Shown here piece after piece: positions 58,801 through 64,000 of a stretch of DNA of 64,000 nt; position 1 is the first letter of the stretch, and each line of letters begins with the position of its first letter. Position numbers and translations under genes: made by a program. Source of the stretch: Stenotrophomonas nematodicola (GTDB taxonomy: Bacteria > Pseudomonadota > Gammaproteobacteria > Xanthomonadales > Xanthomonadaceae); contig NZ_WIAY01000007.1 in assembly GCF_009467805.1 (NCBI RefSeq), positions 154,845 to 218,844 on the forward strand. The letters are read 5' to 3'. The notes beneath the pieces were generated by a model. The model ran no database searches and was not told the DNA's origin. It saw nothing but the letters and a program-made list of their open reading frames with translations.

Positions 58801-60981
58801 TCGCGCATCCAGGCCCTGTCGGACATCCGCGCGGATACGCCGCTGTTCGAGTCACTGCTGGTCTTCGAGAACTATCCGGTGGCCAACGGCGATGGCGATG
58901 CCGACCCGACGTCGGACAGCCTGCAGGCATCGCTGCTCGGCTCGCAGGAGCGCTCCAACTATCCGCTGAGCCTGTGTATCGTGCCGACGGCCGATAGTCT
59001 GGTCGTCAACCTCAACCATGACCTTGCCCGCTACCCGGTCAGCCAGGCACGCGCCATGCTCCAGCACTTCGAGCAGGCACTGCAGGGCATCGTCGATCAC
59101 GTCGATGCGCCGCTGGGTCGCCTGCCGACCCTGCTGGCCGACCAGGCAGCCGCGCTCCGCCAATGGAGCGCGGCTGCGTCGGCAGCGCTGCCGACGCGTT
59201 CGCTGCTGCAGCAGCATGCCGACATCGTCGCCCGGCATGGTGGGCGGACCGCCGTGGTCGACGCGGAGGGCAGCATCGACCACGCTGCGCTGGATGCGCG
59301 CGCGTCGGACTGGTGCGGCTACCTGCTCGGTGCGGGTGTACGACCCGGCGATATCGTGGGCGTCCACCTGCCACGCGGGCGCGAGCTGGTCGCGGTCATG
59401 CTCGGTCTGTTCAAGGCAGGGGCGGTGTATCTGCCGCTGGACCCCGCCCAGCCGGCCGAACGCCTGCGCTGGATCCTGCAGGACGCCGCGCCGGGTTGGG
59501 TGGTGTGTCCGTCGGCCGAGGCCGGTGCCGCGGTGCTGGCCGGGCAGGCGGTACTGACCCCCGACGGCCTGACCGGCATCAGCCGTGCCGGCGGGGCGGC
59601 CGGATGCGCGGCGCCGTCGCTCGATGCGCCGGCCTACATCATCTACACCTCCGGTTCGACCGGGCACCCGAAGGGCTCGCTGTCGACCCATCGCGGCCTG
59701 GGCAACGTGGCGGCGAGCCAGGCGCGCGCGTTCGAACTGGGCGTGGAGGACCGTCTGCTGCAGTTCGCGGCATCCGGTTTTGATGCGTCGTTGTGGGAGA
59801 TCGCCATCGCGCTGTCCTGCGGCGGCGAACTGCACGTCGTGGACGATACCGGCAAGCAGCTCGGCGACGGATTCGACCGGTTCCTGCAGCGGGCCCGCCC
59901 GACCTGGGCAACGCTGCCGCCGTCCGTCCTGCGGCACCTGCAGCCGGACCAGTTCCCCCACCTCAGAACGCTGGTCTCGGCCGGTGAAGCGTGCGATGCG
60001 GACATCGTGCGGCGCTGGTCGGCGGGGCGGCAGTTCCACAACGCCTACGGTCCCAGCGAGGCCAGCATATGCGCCACGCGTACCGCCGTTCGCGACGCTG
60101 CGGTATCGCCCGGTATCGGCTACCCCATCGAAGGGACGTACGCCCGGGTGCTCGACGCCAACCTCGATGACGTCGTGCCGGGTGTTGTCGGTGAACTGTG
60201 GGTGGGGGGCATCGGGCTTGGCCAGGGCTATCTGGGCCGGCCGGACCTGACCGCGGCCGCCTTCCGCCCTGATCCGGCGGCCACCGTCCCCGGGGCACGC
60301 CTGTACCGTACCGGCGACCTGGCCCGGCATCGCGCCGACGGCTGCCTGACCTTCCTCGGCCGCATCGACCACCAGGTCAAGATCCGTGGATTCCGTGTCG
60401 AAACCGGCGAAGTCGAGGCGGCCCTGTTGTCTCTTGACGCCGTGCTGGATGCGGCCGTGCTGGTCGCCGTGGACGGGCAGGGCACGCCGTGCCTGCACGC
60501 CTGCATTGCGACCGGGTCCACCGATACGCCCGCGTCGCTGCGCGACCGTCTGCGCCAGGCGCTTCGCAGCACGCTGCCCGATTACATGGTGCCGGCCCGT
60601 TTCAGCTTCCTCGCCCAGCTCCCCCTGACCGTCAATGGCAAGGTGGATCGGGTCGCGCTGGCTGCGCTGGAGCCCGCCGTTGCCGACGCGCCATCCGGCG
60701 CGCTGGCGTCGGACACCGAACGCACCCTGGCCCGGATCTGGTCGGCCGTGATCGGCGGCAGCGTTGGCCGCGACAGCGACTTCTTCGACATCGGCGGCAA
60801 CTCGCTGTCTGCCATGCAGGTCATCCGGGACGTGCGAGATGCGCTCTGGCAGGGCGCCCGCATCGAGGACCTCTACCGCAATCCGCGCCTGTCCGACCTG
60901 GCGCGCCACATCGATACGCTGCAGTGGCTCACGGCGGACGCGACCGCCCCGTCGGAAGCCACGTTCGAGGACCTGCTATGA
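49867..60981 (+). CDS. NRPS6: docking-C-A(Thr)-T-C-A(Ala)-T-E-C-A(Phe)-T
   Basis: A 3704-residue trimodular synthetase. Residues 1-52 form a TubC-like docking domain (YIEQLRAKGLELAAHGDQL). C1 about 58-488 (HHLVFDG), A1 code DFWNVGMVHK (Thr), carrier GGDS about 1067. C2 about 1137-1568 (HHAILDG; the leader GMIHHSLLDPG resembles D-type C domains although no E precedes it). A2 code DLFNNALTYK (Ala, as in microcystin McyA from memory), carrier about 2130, epimerase about 2178-2632 with HHLVVDAVSW (Ala replacing Gly) and EGHGRED. C3 about 2652-3089 (HHALLDG; GLIHHSLLDPDGG), A3 code DAWTVAAICK (Phe), carrier GGNS about 3645. Predicted output Thr - D-Ala - Phe. The acidic tail SEATFEDLL pairs with NRPS7. 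ATGA overlap with NRPS7. Confidence 0.95.
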   Translation: MNRTYIEQLRAKGLELAAHGDQLRISAAKGVITPALASELKERKAQILQALAEEQAAPIPLSFQQQRLWFLDELGGQDGTYNISTAFRIHGRMDVPTFQSAFATLVARHEALRTRIEVVDGEAAQIIDPGPGCGLAVHAAPTPVDERDARVAALYQQQDQVRFALRQGPLHRFELHRFAEDDHLLLTNVHHLVFDGWSSAVMVRELAALYTAGLEQRPLALPPPARQYRDFARWQRRQLQSGQWDAQLAYWTQALEGMPPLLDLPLDRPRPLQRSSRGATCPIRFGADLSQRLAAFSSRSGYSPYMIVLAALTAVLGRLSSQDDVAVGTMIANRNHGEFEHTLGFFANTLVLRTRIPAATTFADHLAATRRTVLDAFEHQDAPFERILDSLQVERTPAYTPLFQTMFVWQGAVTASLDLPGLRFEDIYRDSGQAKFDLTFTLVEEREGISGGLQYNTDLFDASTADRMVACLQHVLGQAIDAPSTVLEQIPLTPAPAALRPVASPAPAVEEGDIASRFEAMCDAHPGAIAITCGDESIAYADLDARANAVAALLAGHGIGRGDRVALFIDRSVDLIVAMLAVCKAGACYVPVDPNGPIERLRHILRDAAVAASLVGATEQAQYARVNDGNPLAPRVLDMAASHGASRRERPRVALRAQDPAYVIYTSGSTGLPKGSVIPHGNVLRLFDATAPWFGFGPDDAWTLFHSSAFDFSVWEIWGALLHGGRLVIVPYLVSRDPHAFHALLVDQQITVLNQTPSAFLQLAEADDAAGEAQRQALALRWVVFGGEALTLPALAPWFARRHGAGPRLVNMYGITETTVHVTYREIVQDDTRQPRSLIGDPIPDLSLHLLDADLQPVPTGVLGELHVGGAGLAQCYLGQPALTAQRFVPDPFGAGGARLYRTGDLARIGNDGQLEYVGRRDAQVKLRGFRIELGEVEHAVAALPGVANALVQLRDVSDIGKRLVAYIVPDPAVALQDASALREALLARLPEHMVPTVFMPLARFPLTANGKIDVAMLPPPALAVADRRGAAAPRDAAEAALLAVWQTALGRDDIGVDDNYFALGGDSIRSIRLIAQARARGITFSVAQLFAAQTVAALARLATFDASAGPLTLTPTLAAFALLEADERVALPGDVVDAYPLAALQAGMIHHSLLDPGQGHYHNVSSLAVRGCPMDAATFQAALAAVASRHPILRTSFSMDGTGRPLQRVHADVGVAFDCIDLRGSSAAAQAEAIDALIAAQKQTPFDLEQAPLYRIFIQLTAPDAFQITWVDHHAILDGWSVASFFTELFDTYFRLRGGAPVASTPLHSQYRDFVAAEGAALADPHTRAYWAGVLDSAPFLALPRTAGAGDTAATGGFRCEVALPDGHADRLRALARDAGVPLRTVLLAVHMKVLSMLGTQQDVVSGVVSNGRLEHEDGDRCLGLFLNTLPLRMSLPGGASWRQLLAGTFAAEQGLLANRRFPLSELQRMNRGEPLFEVAFNFISFHVLRQMDDALPQGFEVEQREQFQRNSFALMCGFREDPGSGVVGLDLQFDPHRLSRLDVERAGRCYRAVLEAMLACPGQAHDAAAWLDPMDRDWLQGVAEVGTLPAAPVSVDVRVQRQARLTPAVVAIEAAGVQVSYGQLDAAVSHLARQLRERGIGDGDRVAVCMQRDVGLVIALLAILRTGAAYVPMDPGYPIERLQYIARDAAPALLLATPGTDAALAACVPAVMDVTATGLLAHAATDMPAMTRHAAGLNHLIYTSGSTGVPKGVAITRGATAAMLDWAVQTFTATGLQRTLASTSICFDLSVFELFAPLSCGGCVVLVDTILDLVHTDVGALTLVNTVPSALGAILEAGRLPRVDIINVAGEPLPRPLVDKAYAHPGVQAVFNLYGPSEDTTYSTAARVPAGTGCKPSIGVPLPGTQAHVLDSALNSVPPGAIGELYLSGAGLARGYHDRAAMTAERFLPCPAGAGAGGRMYRTGDIVRFLPSGELEYLGRSDHQVKLRGFRIELGEIEHALAMLPGVQASAVLADDPADAQRRLVAYAQVDGDGVSEASLLAALRARLPEFMVPSRVVLLPALPMTPNGKIDRKALPALGVASGEAAAATAVAPPRPGTEALIAEVWSGVLGCAVDDRHAGFYALGGDSILGIQVVARMRRLGYDLTPRLLFERQTPAALAACIRRTDTQAMHCEQGPVTGTVEVSPVQHWFVDQALAHWQHWNQAVVFDVRPDLDAARLRRALGLVMAHHDMLRASLVPDGDATRQWIGTADSEPVLEEVVIDPPGSPQGDAQWLATADALQASLQPAQGRVMAGAWVHCDGGPARLLLVAHHLVVDAVSWRVLIEDLETACAAVAQGSSAVFPAKTTAYPYWTQRLLGDLRAGRWNAERSYWQSVLDTAAPALPRQRDGVNDVRSARNISVALDAGETERLLRTVPAAYQTEINDVLLLALAHALRAWTGQHSIALTLEGHGREDLFDDVDLSRTVGWFTSMYPVSLVLEHGADLAADLKAVKEQLRRIPGKGIGFGMLRHPAAGAERLPRSGAHADIGFNYLGQFDAGTPGSADRWLRPADAPTGALHAPGQDRAHLLDITAAVTGRRFGVNWTYSENIHDRAAIEALADAFMVSLRAIIAHCSSPGRWGRTPSDYPLAGLDQVTLDGVLEAYPDGVEDIYPATPLQQGLIHHSLLDPDGGTYLIQMDFSLPDALDVDRLVAAWQRVLAGHAILRTAFVQLADSRLLQVVQPAPALPVQRLDWRARQNDAEAAWQQLQARDRAVGFDFAVAPLLRLHIAQMPDHAHRLLLTYHHALLDGWSIPLLLERVHAAYARAADGQANAVPEMPGRPFRDYVQWLAERPVETAERYWRDHLDGFSQATTILQGAASEGLGSACQRLVVSPALHAAIDALARRQGTTQSSVLQLAWARVVSRYSGRHDVVFGVTGAGRPPEMADIEASVGVFINTVPARFRLAANARVGDLLRECHAQQVQRDEHAFLPLSRIQALSDIRADTPLFESLLVFENYPVANGDGDADPTSDSLQASLLGSQERSNYPLSLCIVPTADSLVVNLNHDLARYPVSQARAMLQHFEQALQGIVDHVDAPLGRLPTLLADQAAALRQWSAAASAALPTRSLLQQHADIVARHGGRTAVVDAEGSIDHAALDARASDWCGYLLGAGVRPGDIVGVHLPRGRELVAVMLGLFKAGAVYLPLDPAQPAERLRWILQDAAPGWVVCPSAEAGAAVLAGQAVLTPDGLTGISRAGGAAGCAAPSLDAPAYIIYTSGSTGHPKGSLSTHRGLGNVAASQARAFELGVEDRLLQFAASGFDASLWEIAIALSCGGELHVVDDTGKQLGDGFDRFLQRARPTWATLPPSVLRHLQPDQFPHLRTLVSAGEACDADIVRRWSAGRQFHNAYGPSEASICATRTAVRDAAVSPGIGYPIEGTYARVLDANLDDVVPGVVGELWVGGIGLGQGYLGRPDLTAAAFRPDPAATVPGARLYRTGDLARHRADGCLTFLGRIDHQVKIRGFRVETGEVEAALLSLDAVLDAAVLVAVDGQGTPCLHACIATGSTDTPASLRDRLRQALRSTLPDYMVPARFSFLAQLPLTVNGKVDRVALAALEPAVADAPSGALASDTERTLARIWSAVIGGSVGRDSDFFDIGGNSLSAMQVIRDVRDALWQGARIEDLYRNPRLSDLARHIDTLQWLTADATAPSEATFEDLL

Positions 60982-63900
60982 CGATCATCCCGAGCCTGCT
61001 GGAGCAGCTCCGCCAGCTGGATGCGCGGCTCACCGTGCAGGACGGCAACCTGCGCATCCAGTCCCCGCGCGGCCCGTTGCCGCCGGTGCTGCGCGAGCAG
61101 CTGGTCGCGCACAAGCAGGAACTGATCGTTGCCCTTGGCGGTGGCGGCAGCGCGGCCGGGGACGCAGACACGGGTGCGGCCATCGTGCCGGTGGATCGCT
61201 CCGGGCCGGTGCCGCTGTCGTTCGCCCAGCAGCGGCTGTGGACGCTGGACCAGCTGGGTGCGGACGGGGCGACGTACGCGATCCACATGGGCCTGCGGTT
61301 GTACGGGGCCGTCGACATCGCGGCGATGGGATCGGCGCTGGATACCCTGGTCCACCGCCACGACATCCTGCGCAGTCGCTACGTTGCCATCGATGGCCAG
61401 CCGATGCAGGTGGTCGATGCGTCCGCTGGCTGCCCGTTCGACGCCATCGCGATCGACGCGGCGGACCTGGATGCCCGTCTCGCGCAGCATGCCGCGCTGC
61501 CGTTCGACCTTGCCGCCGGCCCGCTGTTCTCGGCCGTGCTGTTCACCTTGGGCGCGCAGGAACACGTACTGTCGCTGCGCATGCATCACATCGTCGCCGA
61601 TGGCTGGTCGGCGGGCATTCTCCTGCGCGAACTCACCCACGCGTATCACGCGCATGCGGCCGCGACGCCGCCGGTGCTGCCGGTGCTTCCCGTCCAGTAC
61701 GGCGACTTCGCGGTGTGGCAGCGCGGGCAGGTCGATGCCGCGCGGTTGGCCGCCCAGCTGGACTACTGGCGCGGTCATCTTGCCGGTGCGCCGGACGGGC
61801 TGGATCTGCCGACCGACGGCCAACGCGGCCCGCTGCAGACCTATGCGGGCGACCTGTGCGCGCATCCGCTTCCCGCCGCGCTGGGGCCGGCGGTGATCCA
61901 GCTGGCGCGGTCCCACGGGTGTACGCCGTATGTGGTGCTGATCGCTGCCTTCGCGGTCCTGCTGGCGCGGCTGGCGCGGCAGGACGACGTTGTGATCGGA
62001 GTGCCCCTGGCGGGTCGCGAGCGGCGTGAACTGTCGGGATTGGTCGGTTACTTCGTCAATACCCAGGCGCTGCGCTTCGCGCTGGACATGCGCGAACCGT
62101 TCGAGGCCGTGCTGCGCCGCGCCGTCCGCACCGTGGCCGATGCGCAGGCCAACCAGGATGTCCCCTTTGAACAGGTTGTGGACGCGCTCCAGGTGAGCCG
62201 GAGGCCGGGCCAGACGCCGCTGTTCCAGGTCATGTTCGACCTGGAAGCCGGCGCCGATCCGGCCGAGCCCCCGCCCGGGGACACGGCACTGCGCGTGGAG
62301 CCGGTGCGCAGCCCGCACACGGTGGCCAAGTTCGACCTGACGTTGAACATGGTCCAGCGTGGCAGCGCGTTCTCCGCGCAGCTGGAATACAACACCGACC
62401 TGTTCCAGGCGAACACCATCGCCGGATGGGTCCAGGCATTCGACACCCTGCTGGAGGCGGCCGTCGCGGCGCCAACCACCGCGCTGGTGGATCTGCCGCT
62501 GCAGTCGCCCGCGGGGGTGGCGCAGCGCGTGCAGGCCAGCGAGGGGCCGCGGCGCCTGCTGCAGGGCGACGTGGTCGCCCGCTTCCGCGCGCGCGCAGCG
62601 GCATGCCCCGATGCGGTGGCGCTGGACGGTCCGGCGGGCCAGTGGACCTACGCCGAGCTGGAGCGCCGCAGCGCGCACCTTGCCACCCGCCTCGCCGCCG
62701 CGGGCCTGGCGCCGGGTGCCTGCATCGCCCTGAGCTTCCAGCGCAGCCTCGAACAGGTCGCGGCGGCACTGGCCGTGCTGCGCGCAGGCCTGTGCTATGT
62801 CCCGCTGGACCCGGCCCTGCCGGCGGAGCGCGCGGCGTTCGTCGTCGAGGACAGTGGGTCTGTCCTGCTTCTGACCCACGCCGGGCTGCACCCGGATGCG
62901 CGGCTGCCGACGTGGCGGCTGGACGGACCCTGGTGGGAAGGCGCGGCGGCGGGCGCAGCCATCGACCTTCCGCTGCATCCGTTGCAGTCGGCCTATGTCA
63001 TCTACACGTCCGGTTCGACGGGGCGGCCCAAGGGCGTGCGGATCGGGCATCACGCACTGCTCAACCATGCCGAGGCGATGGCGGCGCTGTTCGAGCTCTC
63101 GCCACAGGACAGGGCGCTGCAGTTCAGCACCTTCAGTTTCGATATGGCCGTGGAAGAAATCTTCCCGACCTTGCTGGCCGGCGCGACCCTGGTTCTGTAC
63201 GACGACCGGATGGGCCTGGACGTGGAGGCCTTCGAAGGCTATCTGTCGCGCGAGCGGATCACCATTGCCAATCTGCCGACCGCGTACTGGCACCTGTGGA
63301 CCCATGCACTGCACGGTGCCGGTGCCGCGCCGCCGGCACTTCGGCTGGTGATCGTCGGTGGCGAAGCGCCGGCCTTCGAGTGCCTGCAGCGCTGGCGTCG
63401 GTGTCGCCCGTCGGTGCGGTGGCTGAACACCTACGGGCCGACCGAAACCACGGTATCGGCGAGCTGGTGGGAAGGCAGTTCCAGCGATCTGGATCTGCTG
63501 CACAGCCGGATCCTGCCGATCGGCGTGGCGCTGCCCAACAGCGCGCTTCGGGTACTCGATGCAGCGCTGCAGCCGGTCCTTCCCGGCACGCTGGGCGAGC
63601 TGCATGTCAGCGGCGTCAACCTCGCGCTCGGTTACGTGGGCCAGCCGGCCCTGACGGCGCTGGCCTTCGTGCCGGATCCGCATGCCGGCGAACCGGGCGC
63701 GCGCATGTACCGCACCGGCGACCTGGTGCGTTACGGCGCCGACGGACAGCTGGACTACGTGGGCCGCGCCGACCACCAGGTCAAGGTGCGCGGCTTCCGC
63801 ATCGAGCTGGGCGAGGTCGAGATCGGCCTGCGTGGTTGTGCCGGCGTACGCGATGCGGTGGTGGTGGCACGGCCCGATGCGGCCGGTGGCTATCGCCTGG

Positions 63901-64000
63901 ATGGGTATGTGGCCGGTGACGCCGTGCAGGCCGAGGCGCTGCGCGAGCAGCTGGCCACGCGACTGCCGGCGTACATGGTGCCGGCCCGGCTGTGCGTGCT
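60978..64000 (+). CDS. NRPS7: docking-C-A..., truncated at the window end
   Basis: The frame from the ATG at 60978 stays open to the right edge (over 1000 residues). Residues 1-52 are TubC-like (SLLEQLRQLDARLTVQDGNL). C about 77-505 has PLSFAQQRLW and HHIVADG. A begins about 535: YTSGSTGRPKG, SFDMAVEEIFPTL, GGEAP, NTYGPTET, YRTGDL and RGFRIELGE are visible; the window ends near YMVPARLCVL, just before motif A10. The partial code is DMENIGTVS plus the unseen A10 Lys. Glu at 239 with Asn at 278 recalls ornithine-type codes (such as DMENLGLINK) and suggests a cationic or polar residue, not firmly assigned. The carrier and any terminal thioesterase lie outside the window. Confidence 0.93.
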   Translation, partial: MTIIPSLLEQLRQLDARLTVQDGNLRIQSPRGPLPPVLREQLVAHKQELIVALGGGGSAAGDADTGAAIVPVDRSGPVPLSFAQQRLWTLDQLGADGATYAIHMGLRLYGAVDIAAMGSALDTLVHRHDILRSRYVAIDGQPMQVVDASAGCPFDAIAIDAADLDARLAQHAALPFDLAAGPLFSAVLFTLGAQEHVLSLRMHHIVADGWSAGILLRELTHAYHAHAAATPPVLPVLPVQYGDFAVWQRGQVDAARLAAQLDYWRGHLAGAPDGLDLPTDGQRGPLQTYAGDLCAHPLPAALGPAVIQLARSHGCTPYVVLIAAFAVLLARLARQDDVVIGVPLAGRERRELSGLVGYFVNTQALRFALDMREPFEAVLRRAVRTVADAQANQDVPFEQVVDALQVSRRPGQTPLFQVMFDLEAGADPAEPPPGDTALRVEPVRSPHTVAKFDLTLNMVQRGSAFSAQLEYNTDLFQANTIAGWVQAFDTLLEAAVAAPTTALVDLPLQSPAGVAQRVQASEGPRRLLQGDVVARFRARAAACPDAVALDGPAGQWTYAELERRSAHLATRLAAAGLAPGACIALSFQRSLEQVAAALAVLRAGLCYVPLDPALPAERAAFVVEDSGSVLLLTHAGLHPDARLPTWRLDGPWWEGAAAGAAIDLPLHPLQSAYVIYTSGSTGRPKGVRIGHHALLNHAEAMAALFELSPQDRALQFSTFSFDMAVEEIFPTLLAGATLVLYDDRMGLDVEAFEGYLSRERITIANLPTAYWHLWTHALHGAGAAPPALRLVIVGGEAPAFECLQRWRRCRPSVRWLNTYGPTETTVSASWWEGSSSDLDLLHSRILPIGVALPNSALRVLDAALQPVLPGTLGELHVSGVNLALGYVGQPALTALAFVPDPHAGEPGARMYRTGDLVRYGADGQLDYVGRADHQVKVRGFRIELGEVEIGLRGCAGVRDAVVVARPDAAGGYRLDGYVAGDAVQAEALREQLATRLPAYMVPARLCV

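Overview
This is a GC-rich (roughly 70% by eye) chromosomal segment from a gammaproteobacterium. It is probably a member of Xanthomonadales/Lysobacteraceae, judged from the style of the housekeeping proteins and small conserved hypotheticals on the left; that family-level placement is an inference. I see no mobile element, CRISPR array, tRNA or rRNA.

Region 1 (1-3950) is a housekeeping flank. It holds a 12-codon 5' stub that may belong to a 3-hydroxyanthranilate dioxygenase, a beta-class carbonic anhydrase (can), a PaiB-type FMN-binding protein, two small conserved hypotheticals (one with two membrane segments) and asparaginyl-tRNA synthetase, all on the minus strand. An IscA/ErpA-type Fe-S carrier follows, divergent from asnS.

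Region 2 (about 3960->64000) is one very large plus-strand lipopeptide NRPS/PKS cluster that runs off the right edge. In order: type II thioesterase; NRPS1 (FAAL-ACP-C-A-T-C-A-T-C-A-T); NRPS2 (docking-C-A with an embedded luciferase-like monooxygenase-T); PKS1 (KS-AT-carrier); NRPS3 (C-eroded A-acyl ligase-KR-T-E-C-A-T-C); a TauD/SyrP-like oxygenase; NRPS4 (interface-A-T); PKS2 (KS-AT-carrier-C); a second TauD-like oxygenase; NRPS5 (interface-A-T); NRPS6 (docking-C-A-T-C-A-T-E-C-A-T); NRPS7 (docking-C-A..., truncated). Most junctions overlap by 1-8 bp, which suggests translational coupling.

I read the ten-residue adenylation specificity codes by eye against the GrsA frame. They suggest this colinear order: fatty acyl - Ser - Thr - Ala - Gly (possibly oxidised) - C2 unit - X (acyl ligase/KR/E module) - Cys - beta-hydroxy-Asp - C2 unit - beta-hydroxy-His (tentative) - Thr - D-Ala - Phe - a polar or cationic residue, then beyond the window. 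Beta-hydroxy-Asp and beta-hydroxy-His made by interface-domain/TauD pairs are typical of lipopeptide siderophores, so a metal-binding acylated peptide with two polyketide insertions is the leading hypothesis. I do not recognise a known compound with this order.

Most unusual points: (i) two copies of a split unit in which the C domain ends one protein, the hydroxylase gene follows, and interface-A-T starts the next; (ii) a module with a decayed adenylation domain followed by a PksJ/BaeJ-like acyl ligase, a ketoreductase and an epimerase; (iii) a flavin monooxygenase inserted in a glycine-type adenylation domain directly before a PKS module; (iv) three classes of matched terminal tails that would by themselves specify the protein order.
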